A stretch of 64,000 nt of DNA from Pelomonas sp. Root1217 (lineage in GTDB: Bacteria; Pseudomonadota; Gammaproteobacteria; Burkholderiales; Burkholderiaceae_C). The position numbers and the translations under genes are program-made. Below, piece by piece: positions 9,113-17,861 of the stretch (the first letter of the stretch is position 1; every line of letters begins with the position of its first letter). The notes below the pieces were generated by a model. That model did not search any database. It was not told where the DNA came from and saw only the letters and a program-made list of their open reading frames with translations. The stretch is taken from assembly GCF_001425705.1 (NCBI RefSeq), contig NZ_LMDC01000028.1, forward strand, positions 496,946 through 560,945, given 5' to 3'.

Positions 9113-9234
9113 AGCCGCGACGCTGGATCCTGCCAGTGCTGGGCATCGCCGCCCTCGCGGCAACGGTGCTGGCCTACCGCCACCCTGCCGTCATGATCCA
9201 GCTCAGCGAGCAGATCTGGGCCTGCTTCGGATGA
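9109..9234 (+). CDS. 41-residue single-span membrane peptide
   Basis: A very short gene that begins in the ATGA overlap with the MFS stop and ends in an ATGA overlap with the methyltransferase start. The product is basic at the N-terminus (MKPRRW), has one hydrophobic span of about 17 residues (ILPVLGIAALAATVLAY), then a short polar tail (SEQIWACFG) with one cysteine. The coupling on both sides and the protein-like arrangement make it a likely real gene even though it resembles nothing I can name. It may be a small membrane partner of the transporter; that is inference. Confidence 0.6.
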   Translation: MKPRRWILPVLGIAALAATVLAYRHPAVMIQLSEQIWACFG

Positions 9235-9734
9235 GCCGCACGCCCTCGGCGTGGCTGCAGCGCTTCGCACCCCATCCACCCGGCACGGCGCTGGACGTGG
9301 CCTGTGGCTCGGGTCGCAACCTGAGCTGGCTGGCCGCGGCCGGCTGGCAGGTGACCGGCGTCGACCGTGACGCAGTCGCCACGGCACCCTTGCAAAGCCT
9401 TGCAAAGATCGTGGTGGCGGACATCGAGAACGCTCCCTGGCCTTTGCCGTCGATGGCTTTCGATCTGGTGGTCGTTTGCAACTATCTGTGGCGGCCGCTG
9501 TTCGACACCATCAAATCGGCCGTCAAACCCGGCGGCTGGCTGATCTGGGAAACCTTCGCCGACGGCCAGCAGACCATCGGCCGGCCATCACGGCCCGACT
9601 TCCTGCTGCAGCGGGGCGAACTGCTGCGCGTCTGTGGCGACTGGCGCATCGTGGCTTACGAAGACCTGTTCGAAGACACCGTCAACCCGCGCTTTGTGCA
9701 GCGCGTTGCGGCGATCCGGCCGCCGGTCCCCTGA
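9231..9734 (+). CDS. Class I SAM-dependent methyltransferase
   Basis: A 167-residue Rossmann-fold methyltransferase of the Methyltransf_11/25 type. The SAM-binding motif I is ALDVACGSGRNL near residue 20, the acidic residue after strand 2 is in VTGVDRD, and motif IV/post-motif features are FDLVVVCNYLWRPLF and LKPGG-like VKPGGWLIWETFA. The family acts on many small molecules, so the substrate cannot be named; tellurite-resistance TehB-like proteins are relatives. It is coupled by ATGA overlap to the small membrane peptide gene and lies 44 bases before dapA. Confidence 0.82.
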   Translation: MSRTPSAWLQRFAPHPPGTALDVACGSGRNLSWLAAAGWQVTGVDRDAVATAPLQSLAKIVVADIENAPWPLPSMAFDLVVVCNYLWRPLFDTIKSAVKPGGWLIWETFADGQQTIGRPSRPDFLLQRGELLRVCGDWRIVAYEDLFEDTVNPRFVQRVAAIRPPVP

Positions 9735-9778
9735 TCCAGGCGGCCTAAAATCGCTCGATTCACTCAGACTCTCCCACC

Positions 9779-10660
9779 ATGAAGCCCATCCTCGGCAGCA
9801 TCGTCGCCCTCGTCACCCCGATGAACGAGGACGGCAGCATCGACTACCCGGCCCTGCGCCGCCTGATCGACTGGCATGTCGAGGAAGGCACGGCCTGCGT
9901 CGGCGTCGTCGGCACCACGGGCGAGTCGCCCACCGTCAGCATGGAAGAGAACCGCGAGATCATTCGCGTCGCGGTCGAGCATGCCAAGGGCCGCATTCCC
10001 ATCCTGGCAGGCACCGGCGCCAACTCCACCGCCGAGGCCGTCGAGCTCAGCCGCTATGCCAAGGAGGTCGGCGCGGACTGCACGCTGTCCGTCGTGCCCT
10101 ACTACAACAAGCCCTCGCAGGAAGGCATCTACCAGCACTTCAAGGCGATTGCCGAGGCCGTGGACATCCCCATGATGCTCTACAACGTGCCCGGCCGCAC
10201 CGTCGCCGATCTGCTGCCCGAAACCACGCTGCGCTGCGCCACGCTGCCCGGCGTCTTCGGCATCAAGGAAGCCACCGGCAACATCGAGCGCGCCGCGTTC
10301 CTCATCAAGCACGCGCCCGAAGGCTTCCACATCTACTCAGGAGACGACGGCACCGCCGTCGCGCTGATGCTGCTCGGCGGCCACGGCAACGTCAGCGTGA
10401 CGGCCAACGTCGCGCCGCGCCAGATGGCCGAGCTGTGCCGCCTCGCCATCGAAGGCAATGCCGTCGAGGCCCGCAAGGTCCATCTCAAACTGCTTGGCCT
10501 GCACAAGCAGCTGTTCTGCGAGCCCAGCCCTGGCCCGGCCAAGTGGGCGCTGTCGCGCCTGGGCCGCTGCGGCGCTGCGCTGCGCCTGCCGATCACGCCG
10601 CTGACGGCCGCCGGCCAAGCCAGCGTCGGCCAGGCCATGGTCGAAGCCGGATTGCTCTGA
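9779..10660 (+). CDS. dapA: 4-hydroxy-tetrahydrodipicolinate synthase
   Basis: A 293-residue enzyme that condenses pyruvate with aspartate semialdehyde at the branch point of lysine and diaminopimelate synthesis in the cytoplasm. The Schiff-base lysine is Lys163 in GIKEATG, with Thr47 in GTTGES and Tyr135 in LYNVPGRT completing the proton relay. Length and motifs match the family exactly. bamC follows 70 bases later, the same order as in E. coli and most Burkholderiales, which supports both calls. No strong ribosome-binding site precedes the ATG. Confidence 0.96.
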   Translation: MKPILGSIVALVTPMNEDGSIDYPALRRLIDWHVEEGTACVGVVGTTGESPTVSMEENREIIRVAVEHAKGRIPILAGTGANSTAEAVELSRYAKEVGADCTLSVVPYYNKPSQEGIYQHFKAIAEAVDIPMMLYNVPGRTVADLLPETTLRCATLPGVFGIKEATGNIERAAFLIKHAPEGFHIYSGDDGTAVALMLLGGHGNVSVTANVAPRQMAELCRLAIEGNAVEARKVHLKLLGLHKQLFCEPSPGPAKWALSRLGRCGAALRLPITPLTAAGQASVGQAMVEAGLL

Positions 10661-10730
10661 AGGCTCTGGTCTAATGCGCGGCTGCGCCGGCCTCGACCGG
10701 CGTCTTTGTTCCCCGGAGATTTCCAGCGTG

Positions 10731-11906
10731 ATGTCTGTTTCCTCGCTCCGCCCTACGGCGACCCGTCTGGCCTGCACGGCCTTTGTCCTGTCGCTCGCCG
10801 GCTGCAGCACCATCGACAGCATGTTCTCGACGGACAAGGTCGACTACCGCGCCGCTTCGCGCCAGACCCAGGGCCTGGACATTCCGCCCGACCTGACCCA
10901 GCTCGCCAAGGACAACCGCGCCCAAGTGCAAGGCGGCTCCATCACCGCCTCGGCGCTGTCAGCGGTCAAGCCGGCGAATTCGACCAATGCCCAGTCGCTG
11001 GTCTCCGGCAGCGTCGCCGCCAATGCGGCCGGCGATGTTCGCCTCGAGCGCAGCGGCGCCGAGCGCTGGCTGCACACCTCGGCTTCGCCCGAGCAGCTCT
11101 GGCCGCAGATCCGCAGCTTCTGGCGGGAACGCGGCCTTGAAGTCGTCAAGGAGCAGCCCGAGGTCGGTGTCATGGAGACCAACTGGGGCGAGAACCGCGC
11201 CAAGCTGCCCCAGGACTTCATCCGCTCCACCATCGGCAAGGTCTTCGACGGCCTGTACTCCACCGGTGAGCGCGACATGTACCGCACCCGTGTGGAACGC
11301 AGCGCGAGCGGTACCGACATCTTCATCAGCCACCGCGGCATGCAGGAGGTCTACACCTCCCAGGGCCGTGATTCGACCGCCTGGCAGAACCGCCCGGCCG
11401 ACCCCTATCTCGAAGCCGAGATGCTGTCGCGCCTGATGCTCAAGCTCGGCGGCAAGGAAGACACTGCCAAGGCCATCGTCGCCGAAGCGGGCTCGCCCGC
11501 CGCAGCCACGACACCGAGCACGATCAAGGTCGGCGGCGACACCCCACGTGTCCGCCGCCCGCTGTCCGAAGTGCCTGAGAGCCTTGCCGTCAATGACGGA
11601 TTCGACCGCGCCTGGCGCCGTGTCGGCCTGTCGCTGGACCGTCATGGCTTCACCATCGAAGACCGTGACCGCGCTGCTGGCCTCTTCTATCTGCGCTACG
11701 CCGACCCCGAGCAGGCCGGCAAGGACGAGCCCAACTTCTTCCAGCGCCTGTTCGGCGCCAAGGCCGGCGCGCCGGTGCGCTATCGCGTTTCGGTCAAGGC
11801 AGACGGAGTCAAGAGCACGGTGCGCGTGCTAGACGACCGCGGCCAGGCCATTGCGGACGACAACGCCAAGCGCATCCTGTCGTTGCTGATGGACGACCTG
11901 AAATAA
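10731..11906 (+). CDS. bamC: Outer membrane assembly lipoprotein BamC
   Basis: A 391-residue lipoprotein of the BAM complex that inserts beta-barrel proteins into the outer membrane. The N-terminus is a lipoprotein signal ending SLAGC with Cys25 as the lipidated residue. The mature N-terminus holds the unstructured DYR segment (DKVDYRAASRQTQGLDIPPDLT) that contacts BamD. Two helix-grip domains follow. The start is ATG 10731, after CCGGAGAT; a GTG directly before it and an open frame further upstream are less likely. The dapA neighbour supports the identification. Confidence 0.92.
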   Translation: MSVSSLRPTATRLACTAFVLSLAGCSTIDSMFSTDKVDYRAASRQTQGLDIPPDLTQLAKDNRAQVQGGSITASALSAVKPANSTNAQSLVSGSVAANAAGDVRLERSGAERWLHTSASPEQLWPQIRSFWRERGLEVVKEQPEVGVMETNWGENRAKLPQDFIRSTIGKVFDGLYSTGERDMYRTRVERSASGTDIFISHRGMQEVYTSQGRDSTAWQNRPADPYLEAEMLSRLMLKLGGKEDTAKAIVAEAGSPAAATTPSTIKVGGDTPRVRRPLSEVPESLAVNDGFDRAWRRVGLSLDRHGFTIEDRDRAAGLFYLRYADPEQAGKDEPNFFQRLFGAKAGAPVRYRVSVKADGVKSTVRVLDDRGQAIADDNAKRILSLLMDDLK

Positions 11907-11908
11907 GA

Positions 11909-11972
11909 CCACCCCTACCGGCTTCGCCGGCCCCTCAAGGGGCGCTCCAAGCAGCCCGGCAAAGCCGGATCT
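11909..11972. repeat. Hairpin-rich intergenic stretch after bamC
   Basis: The 144-base gap between bamC and the metallo-hydrolase gene holds two tight hairpins, CCGGCTTCGCCGG and CCCCTCAAGGGG, followed by GCCCGGCAAAGCCGG. There is no T-run, so a rho-independent terminator is not demonstrated. The composition resembles the other hairpin-rich gaps at 3343 and 30511. Confidence 0.35.
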
Positions 11973-12053
11973 ACTGGAGCCACTCGGTGAAGATCAGGTT
12001 GTTTCGATGAACCGCCCGTTTCCCGCTGCAATGCTCAAAGGAGCGTTCGCGTG

Positions 12054-12833
12054 ATGCGCTTTTGCAGCCTCGGCAGCGGCAGCGGAGGCAACTCGACCCT
12101 GATTGAGGCCAGCCAGGGCATCACGAGCACGCGGTTGCTCGTCGATGCTGGCTTCAGCGTGCGCGAACTCGTCAAACGCCTCGCCCGCGCCGGCAGTGCG
12201 CCCGAGGATGTCGATGCCGTCTTCATTACCCACGAGCACGGCGACCACATCGGTTGCGCACTCGCCTTCGCGATGCGCTACCGAATCCCGCTGGTCATGA
12301 GCCGTGGCACCTGGCGGGCGGTTGGCAACGCCGACTTCGATCCCGGTTTGCTGCGCATCGCCAAGGACGGCGAGGCCATGGCATTGGGCGACATGGATTT
12401 GCGGCCCTTCTCAGTGCCGCATGACGCCAACGAGCCGCTGCAACTGGTGCTGGACGACGGCGCGCTGCGCTTGGGGGTTGTCACCGACCTGGGCTGTGCA
12501 CCGGCAAGCGTGGCCCAAGCGCTGGCGGGCTGCCAGGCGCTGCTGCTGGAATGCAACCACGACGAAGGCATGCTGCGCACCGGGCCCTATCACCCGGCGT
12601 TGAAAAAGCGCATTCTGGGCAGCCATGGCCATCTGTCGAATGCCGCGGCGGCCGATCTGTTGGCTCGCTGCCTGCATACGGGTTTGAAGACTGTGGCCGC
12701 AGCCCATCTCAGCGAACACAACAACACGCCCGAACTGGCGCGCGCCGCGTTGACCAGAATCCTCGGCGATGCGCAATCAGATATTCGCATCGCCCATCCC
12801 ACATTGGGTTTGGATTGGATGTCGCTGAACTGA
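12054..12833 (+). CDS. MBL-fold metallo-hydrolase (WalJ/YycJ-like)
   Basis: A 259-residue metallo-beta-lactamase-fold hydrolase. The dinuclear metal site is visible as THEHGDH (residues 59-65), a later histidine in VPHDANEP, the bridging Asp in VVTDLG, and a C-terminal histidine in AAHLSEHNN. The N-terminal CSLGSGSGGNS is characteristic of the YycJ/WalJ group, which includes 5'-3' exonuclease-like and DNA-repair-linked enzymes; the substrate is not known here. ATG 12054 has AAAGGAG upstream; the GTG directly before it is an alternative start. It is transcribed alone, between bamC and a strong hairpin that faces the opposite direction. Confidence 0.85.
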   Translation: MRFCSLGSGSGGNSTLIEASQGITSTRLLVDAGFSVRELVKRLARAGSAPEDVDAVFITHEHGDHIGCALAFAMRYRIPLVMSRGTWRAVGNADFDPGLLRIAKDGEAMALGDMDLRPFSVPHDANEPLQLVLDDGALRLGVVTDLGCAPASVAQALAGCQALLLECNHDEGMLRTGPYHPALKKRILGSHGHLSNAAAADLLARCLHTGLKTVAAAHLSEHNNTPELARAALTRILGDAQSDIRIAHPTLGLDWMSLN

Positions 12834-12899
12834 GCCAGGCCGCTCGATCGCATCACGCAAAGTTTTGTAATCGCGTCAGCAACGCCCGCCAAAGCGTCG

Positions 12900-12942
12900 C
12901 GAAAAAGAAAAGAGCCGCCGCTGCTTGCGCAGCGACGGCTCT
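12900..12942 (-). terminator. Rho-independent terminator of the small lipoprotein gene
   Basis: A 14-base stem with one mismatch (arms at 12911-12924 and 12929-12942, loop of four) is followed on the minus strand by a T-rich tail, TTTCTTTTTC. It sits 19 bases past the stop of the lipoprotein gene. The stem also ends in CTTT on the plus strand, so it may act weakly on the metallo-hydrolase transcript as well. Confidence 0.85.
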
Positions 12943-12961
12943 TTCCGTGGGGACGAAGCGA

Positions 12962-13165
12962 TTACTTCGAAGCAGCGGACGCAGCGGCGTCAACAACGGC
13001 GCTGGCAGCGGCCGAGGCAGCATCGGCAACAGCCGAGGCGGCTTCAGAAGCGGCGGGAGCCGGGGTCACGACCGCGGGGGCCTCAACCTTGGGTTCTTCC
13101 TTCTTGCTGCAAGCGGTCAGAGCAGCAGCAGCCAGCAGGGAAGCCAACAGGATCGACTTATTCAT
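12962..13165 (-). CDS. Small Ala-rich lipoprotein
   Basis: A 67-residue lipoprotein. Residues 1-18 are a signal peptide with lipobox LTAC and lipidated Cys19. The mature part is short and charged (SKKEEPKVEAP), then almost entirely Ala, Ser, Val and Asp in a repeating pattern (ASAVADAASAAASAVVDAAA) that could form a helix or coiled rod like Lpp. The start ATG 13165 has GAGGA upstream in a longer open frame. It is transcribed alone, with its own promoter gap upstream and a strong terminator downstream. The function is unknown; an envelope spacer or peptidoglycan-associated role would fit the composition. Confidence 0.8.
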   Translation of the reverse strand: MNKSILLASLLAAAALTACSKKEEPKVEAPAVVTPAPAASEAASAVADAASAAASAVVDAAASAASK

Positions 13166-13329
13166 ACTTGTCCTCAAACGTTTAAACGACGGTGCACACC
13201 ATAATTTTGGGGTCGTGCGCCAGTGCTTTTTGCACACCAACGGCCGACCCCGACAGAACAAGACGCGGAAAACCTCGAGCGCTTCCCTCGCCTAGCCCGT
13301 GATTATAGGGGTTTGCACGTCACAAACAC

Positions 13330-13824
13330 TCAGAGCCCCAAAGTCGTGGGCGCAAATGAGTCGCTGGAGCGTTGTGCGAGGGCATCAAACCATTCCAGGC
13401 CACGCAGGCGCTCAGCCGGATCCAGGCTCAATTCGCCGCGCCACAGATGGCGGTCGAAAAGCCGCAGGCTCAAGGTCGACTCGGCCCCGACAGCCAGCAG
13501 CAAGCTCACCGGCACCGCTTCGAGCCTGACTTCCGGCTCGACCGCCCGGGCCGTCACGCAATGCGCGAAGTCACGGCGCCAGCGGACGAAGCGCGGGTGT
13601 CGGCGCACCACGTCGTCGTACTGCAGGGCCAGCAGGTGCAGTTGACGGCCGTTGCGGGCCCAGGCGGTCAGGGCGGTGAGGGCAGCCGCTTCGGACAGCG
13701 GCCAGTCGACGAAGTCCGCATCCCAGGCGTGCAGTTCACGGCAACCCTGCTCGCCCGCCCACGCCAGGGTTTCGGTGAGCAGGCGCTGGAAATCGGCCCG
13801 GCCGGCAAAAGTTTGTGCGTTCAT
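13330..13824 (-). CDS. Conserved hypothetical protein coupled to the ribosomal oxygenase gene
   Basis: A 164-residue cytoplasmic protein with no signal peptide or membrane span, rich in Leu, Arg and Trp. Its start at 13824 lies in an ATGA overlap with the oxygenase stop, so it is probably co-translated. Visible features are WDADFVDWPLSEAAALTAL and a conserved-looking RWRRDFAHCVTAR segment. I do not recognise a catalytic motif. The pattern of a helix pair and strands around a WDADF core looks like a domain found next to acetyltransferases in this order, but I cannot name it with confidence. Confidence 0.72.
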   Translation of the reverse strand: MNAQTFAGRADFQRLLTETLAWAGEQGCRELHAWDADFVDWPLSEAAALTALTAWARNGRQLHLLALQYDDVVRRHPRFVRWRRDFAHCVTARAVEPEVRLEAVPVSLLLAVGAESTLSLRLFDRHLWRGELSLDPAERLRGLEWFDALAQRSSDSFAPTTLGL

Positions 13825-14936
13825 GGCGTCTGTGGCTGAACCCAGCCATCCTCGGTCCATTGGTCCAGCAGTTCGCGCGCGTCGGGAGACAGGCGCGCGA
13901 CTTCGGCGGCCCCCAGCGCCCGGTTGTCGGCCAGGCTGCGCATCAGCGCTGCGTCGCGGCCGCCGGCCCGAAAGCTCTCGCCGTTCAGGAAGACATGGGC
14001 AGCGTCGTAGAGCATGCGGCTGCGCCTGTCGAGCACTGCATCGCGGCCCGGCGGTAGCGGTTCGCCGGGCTCGAACCAGACGGTTGCCTTGGGCTCGGTC
14101 AGCGCCTCGCCCAGAGCCCGCTCCAGCGCCTGCGGCCGCTGCACGGCCGCTTCGACGGCACGGCGGGCGAAATCCAGCAGAGCGGCCGGCACCCGGGCCG
14201 GCTCCGCGGTGGCCTCCTGGCGAGGATCGGCGTAGAGCCTGCCGTCGCTGTCGACGTCGTCCAGCAGGCGCGGCAGCAGCTCAGCCGCCAAGCCGTCGAC
14301 GCTCGACGCTCGAAAGCCAACCGAGCCGGTGATGCAGCCAGGCCCGACGGCGACGCCGTCATGCGCCCAGCCCGGCGGCAGGTAGAGCATGTCGCCGGGC
14401 TCCAGCACGAACTCCTCTTCGGCCTTGAAATTGGCAATGATCTTCAGCGGCACGTCGTCGCGGAGTACGGCATCACGCTGGGCGGAGATCCGCCAGCGGC
14501 GCTGTCCAGCGAGTTGGATCAGGAAGACGTCGTAGGAATCGAAATGCGGACCGACGCCGCCGCCGTCGCTGGCCACGGACAGCATCAGGTCGTCCAGCCG
14601 CGCATCGGGCACAAAGCGAAAAAGGTCGAGCAGCGCGCGCCCTTGCGCCAAATGCTGGTCCAGTCCCTGGACCAGCAGGGTCCAACCGGGCTTGCTCGTC
14701 GCCGGCAGGCGCGCGATGGGGCCTTGCTTGAGCTTCCACTCGCCATCAAAGGCTGTGACGAGGCGGGACTCGACGTCGTCGCGCGCCGCCAGTGCGGCGA
14801 GCTCCTTCAGCGAAGCCGGCGACGGCGCGGGATTGAAGGCCTGGCGCACGAGCAGCGGCTTCTTTTGCCAGTGCTTGTCCATGAACTGCTCCGGGCTCAG
14901 GCCGGCGAGCATCGCGGTGGGTAAGGCAATTTGCAT
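13821..14936 (-). CDS. roxA: JmjC-type ribosomal protein arginine hydroxylase (RoxA/YcfD-like)
   Basis: A 371-residue 2-oxoglutarate/Fe(II) dioxygenase. E. coli YcfD/RoxA of this family hydroxylates an arginine in ribosomal protein uL16. The N-terminal half is a cupin/JmjC barrel with the iron-binding HxD in GPHFDSYDVFL and the distal histidine in GWAHDGVAV. The lysine/arginine that binds 2-oxoglutarate would be in QRRWRIS. The C-terminal half holds the dimerisation and winged-helix parts seen in ribosomal oxygenases. The start at 14936 lies 39 bases from the divergent FKBP gene, so both promoters share that gap. Length fits RoxA. Confidence 0.85.
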   Translation of the reverse strand: MQIALPTAMLAGLSPEQFMDKHWQKKPLLVRQAFNPAPSPASLKELAALAARDDVESRLVTAFDGEWKLKQGPIARLPATSKPGWTLLVQGLDQHLAQGRALLDLFRFVPDARLDDLMLSVASDGGGVGPHFDSYDVFLIQLAGQRRWRISAQRDAVLRDDVPLKIIANFKAEEEFVLEPGDMLYLPPGWAHDGVAVGPGCITGSVGFRASSVDGLAAELLPRLLDDVDSDGRLYADPRQEATAEPARVPAALLDFARRAVEAAVQRPQALERALGEALTEPKATVWFEPGEPLPPGRDAVLDRRSRMLYDAAHVFLNGESFRAGGRDAALMRSLADNRALGAAEVARLSPDARELLDQWTEDGWVQPQTP

Positions 14937-14975
14937 GCCTTATTGTGCCGAGGGTGGTGTGGGAAAATCTCTCCC

Positions 14976-15497
14976 ATGCAAGCGACCCGCCCCTGTGTTG
15001 TCTCCCTGCGCTGGAGACTCGAAGATGCCCAAGGCCAGCTCATCGACGAGCTGGCTGAGCCCATGGAATTCCTGCTTGGTGGCGACGACCTGTTTGCCAG
15101 GGTCGAGGAAGCGCTGGAGGGCCAAGATGTCGGCTTCGAAACCGCTCTGGCCTTGCAGCCCGAAGAAGCCTTTGGCGACTACGACTCCAACCTCGTCTGC
15201 TTCGAGGCACGCAGCCTGTTCCCGGATGGCGTCGAGCCCGGCCTGCAGATCGAAGGCCTGCCCGAAGGCGCCGCTACCGAAGGCATGCCCGAGGACGTGG
15301 TCTACACGGTCACCGAGGTCTACCCTCAGCACGTCGTGCTCGACGGCAATCACCCGCTGGCCGGGATCGGCCTGCGCATGCACCTGACGCTGCTGGACGT
15401 GCGTGCGGCCACCGAACAGGAGGTCGAGGCCGGTTCGGTTGGCGAGCCCATTTTCATGGTGCAGACCGGTGCGCCGCCGGACGAGCCGATCCACTGA
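14976..15497 (+). CDS. FKBP-type peptidyl-prolyl isomerase (SlyD-like)
   Basis: A 173-residue prolyl isomerase and chaperone with the SlyD layout: a short FKBP domain interrupted by an insert-in-flap domain (about residues 70-130), with EFLLGGDDLFARVEEALEGQ and GNHPLAGIGLRMHLTLLDV as the family signatures. It lacks the His/Cys-rich metal-binding tail of E. coli SlyD. The ATG at 14976 is preferred over an upstream in-frame ATG because the upstream residues are not family-like. A strong terminator follows the stop at once. Confidence 0.87.
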   Translation: MQATRPCVVSLRWRLEDAQGQLIDELAEPMEFLLGGDDLFARVEEALEGQDVGFETALALQPEEAFGDYDSNLVCFEARSLFPDGVEPGLQIEGLPEGAATEGMPEDVVYTVTEVYPQHVVLDGNHPLAGIGLRMHLTLLDVRAATEQEVEAGSVGEPIFMVQTGAPPDEPIH

Positions 15498-15501
15498 GAT
15501 C

Positions 15502-15525
15502 AAGGCGCCTCACGGCGCCTTTTTT
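15502..15525 (+). terminator. Rho-independent terminator after the FKBP gene
   Basis: An eight-base perfect stem, AAGGCGCC with GGCGCCTT and a TCAC loop, is followed by a run of six T. The T-run overlaps the stop codon of the convergent dut gene at 15524, so transcription of the two genes ends at the same spot. Confidence 0.92.
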
Positions 15526-15973
15526 ATGCCTTGCCCGTCGAGCCGAAACCACCCGCGCCGCGCTCGGACGAGTCGAAGGTGTCGACGCGGCGGAAGCTCG
15601 CCTGCACGACCGGCACGATAACCAGTTGGGCGATGCGCTCAAACGGCTGGATGACGAACTCGGTCTGGCCGCGGTTCCAGCAGCTCACCATCAGCTGGCC
15701 CTGGTAGTCGCTGTCGATCAGGCCGACGAGGTTGCCGAGCACGATGCCGTGCTTGTGGCCGAGGCCCGAGCGCGGCAGGATGATGGCGGCCAGGCCCGGG
15801 TCGGCGATGTGGATGGCCAGGCCCGTGGGGATCAACGTCGTCTGGCCTGGGGCCAGTGTGATCGCCTCATCCAGGCAGGCTCGCAGGTCGAGGCCGGCGC
15901 TGCCGGGCGTGGCGTAGGCGGGGATCTGCTCGGCCATGCGGGCGTCGAGCACTTGCAGGTCAATCGGGGTCAT
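15524..15973 (-). CDS. dut: dUTP diphosphatase
   Basis: A 149-residue trimeric dUTPase that hydrolyses dUTP to dUMP, keeping uracil out of DNA and feeding dTMP synthesis. All five family motifs are seen: [37 protein letters not shown], and the C-terminal [11 protein letters not shown] that closes over the active site. The start ATG 15973 overlaps the coaBC stop in TGATG, so it is the last gene of the deoA-trmB-coaBC-dut run. Confidence 0.96.
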   Translation of the reverse strand: MTPIDLQVLDARMAEQIPAYATPGSAGLDLRACLDEAITLAPGQTTLIPTGLAIHIADPGLAAIILPRSGLGHKHGIVLGNLVGLIDSDYQGQLMVSCWNRGQTEFVIQPFERIAQLVIVPVVQASFRRVDTFDSSERGAGGFGSTGKA

Positions 15974-17175
15974 CAAAGGCGTTTCGAGAGTTCAGAGATC
16001 AGCTCACGCGCGAGGCTGAGCTTGTCCGCACGGGGCAGCTCGCGCTGGCCCTGCTCGTCGATGAGCAGCAGCGCGTTGTCGTCGCGGCCAAAGGTGGCCG
16101 GGCCGAGATTGGCGACGATCAGCGGGATGCCCTTGCGGCGGCGCTTGGCGTCGGCGTGTTCGGCCAGCTTCTCGCTTTCAGCGGCGAAGCCGACGCAGTA
16201 AGGCGGCTGGGGCAGCCCGGCCACAGCGGCGAGGATGTCCGGGTTCTCGGCCATCGCGATGGTCGGCGCCGTCGCGCCTCCTTCGGCCTTCTTGAGCTTG
16301 TGCTCGTGGGTTTGCGCAGGACGCCAGTCGGCGACGGCGGCCGTCGCGATGAAGGCATGCTGGTGGGTGGCCAGCGGCAGCACGGCATCGAACATCTGCT
16401 GCGCGCTCTGTACGTCAATGCGCTGCACGCCGCGCGGTGTCGCCAGGTTCACCGGTCCAGCCACCAGAGTGACCTCGGCGCCGGCTTCAGCCGCAGCGCG
16501 GGCGATGGCAAAACCCATCTTGCCGCTGCTGTGGTTGGTGATGCCACGCACCGGGTCGATGGGCTCGAAGGTCGGGCCGGCGGTGATGAGGAGCTTCTTG
16601 CCTAGCAATGCCTTGGGCGCAAAGAAGGCCTCGACGTCGAGGAAGATCTCCTGAGCTTCGAGCATGCGGCCGTCACCGATCTCGCCGCAGGCCTGATCGC
16701 CGTTGGCTGGGCCAATGACGGTCGCACCATCGGCGCGGATCTGCGCCACGTTGCGTTGTGTGGCCGGGTGGGCCCACATTTCGCGGTTCATCGCTGGGAC
16801 GACCAGCAGCGGACATTCATGGATGCGGCGGGCCAGCGCGGTCAGGCTGACGAGGTCGTCCGCCCTGCCCTGCGCAAGCGCCGCGATGGCATCGGCGCTG
16901 GCTGGCGCCACCAGCATCACATCGGCCTCGCGGCTGAGGTTGATATGGGCCATGTTGTTGTCGGGCCGCGCATCCCACTGGCTGGTGTAGACCGGCCGGC
17001 CGGACAGGGCCTGCATCGTCACCGCGGTGATGAACTGCTCGGCGGCCTCGGTCATCATGACCTGCACCGTTGCGCCGCCCTTCACGAACAGGCGCGTCAG
17101 CTCGGCGACCTTGTAGCCGGCGATTCCGCCGGTCATGGCGAGCAGGACGTGCCTGCCTTGCAGTGGTGATGTCAT
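15973..17175 (-). CDS. coaBC: Bifunctional phosphopantothenoylcysteine decarboxylase / phosphopantothenate-cysteine ligase
   Basis: A 400-residue enzyme for two steps of coenzyme A synthesis. The N-terminal flavoprotein CoaC domain has [28 protein letters not shown] and the active-site cysteine in [10 protein letters not shown]. The C-terminal CoaB domain begins about residue 190 with [18 protein letters not shown] and HSSGKMG, and ends with the CTP-site features VGFAAES and NDNALLLID. The ATG at 17175 overlaps the trmB stop (TGATG); a TTG directly before it is a less likely start. The dut linkage is the usual proteobacterial arrangement. Confidence 0.96.
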   Translation of the reverse strand: MTSPLQGRHVLLAMTGGIAGYKVAELTRLFVKGGATVQVMMTEAAEQFITAVTMQALSGRPVYTSQWDARPDNNMAHINLSREADVMLVAPASADAIAALAQGRADDLVSLTALARRIHECPLLVVPAMNREMWAHPATQRNVAQIRADGATVIGPANGDQACGEIGDGRMLEAQEIFLDVEAFFAPKALLGKKLLITAGPTFEPIDPVRGITNHSSGKMGFAIARAAAEAGAEVTLVAGPVNLATPRGVQRIDVQSAQQMFDAVLPLATHQHAFIATAAVADWRPAQTHEHKLKKAEGGATAPTIAMAENPDILAAVAGLPQPPYCVGFAAESEKLAEHADAKRRRKGIPLIVANLGPATFGRDDNALLLIDEQGQRELPRADKLSLARELISELSKRL

Positions 17176-17861
17176 CAACGCTTCCTGAACACCAGATCCC
17201 AGACCCCATGGCCCAGCTTCAGGCCGCGCGCCTCGAATTTTGTTAGGGGCCGGTAGGCGGGCTTGTCAGCATAGCCGGCCGCTGTGTTCTGGAGGGTCGG
17301 CTCGGCAGACAGCACTTCAAGCATCTGCTCGGCATAGGGCTGCCAATCGGTCGCGCAGTGTAGGTAGCCGCCGGGCGCCAGATGCTGCATCAGCTTGGCG
17401 ACGAAGTCGGGCTGGATCAGCCGGCGCTTGTTGTGGCGCTTTTTGTGCCAAGGATCGGGGAAAAAGATGTGCACACCGGCCAGCAGACCGGGGCCGACCA
17501 TGTCGCGCAGCACCTCCACGGCATCATGTTGGACGATGCGGATGTTGCTCAGCTGCCTCTCGTCGATGAGCTTGAGCAGCGCGCCGACGCCCGGCTCGTG
17601 GACCTCGCAGCCGATGAAGTCATGGTCCGGCAGCGTGGCCGCAATCTCGGCGGTGGCGCCGCCCATGCCGAAGCCGATTTCCAGCACCAGCGGGGCATTG
17701 CGGCCGAAGACGGCCCCGGCATTCAAGCGCTCGGCCTTGTAGGGCAAAACGAACTTGGGGCCCAGTTCGGCCAGTGCCTTGATCTGGCCTGTGCCCATGC
17801 GGCCGGCACGCGTGACGAAGCTCTTGATGGCCCGGCGCGGCGGGTCCTCTTTCTCTTCCAT
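17175..17861 (-). CDS. trmB: tRNA (guanine-N7-)-methyltransferase
   Basis: A 228-residue SAM-dependent enzyme that makes 7-methylguanosine at position 46 of tRNA. Motif I is LEIGFGMGG near residue 60, and the family signature [15 protein letters not shown] is intact. The start at 17861 ([10 protein letters not shown]) overlaps the deoA stop in TGATG; the frame is open further upstream but that part runs antisense-like through deoA. Placing a tRNA-modification gene within a nucleoside salvage operon may reflect co-transcription only. Confidence 0.95.
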   Translation of the reverse strand: MEEKEDPPRRAIKSFVTRAGRMGTGQIKALAELGPKFVLPYKAERLNAGAVFGRNAPLVLEIGFGMGGATAEIAATLPDHDFIGCEVHEPGVGALLKLIDERQLSNIRIVQHDAVEVLRDMVGPGLLAGVHIFFPDPWHKKRHNKRRLIQPDFVAKLMQHLAPGGYLHCATDWQPYAEQMLEVLSAEPTLQNTAAGYADKPAYRPLTKFEARGLKLGHGVWDLVFRKR

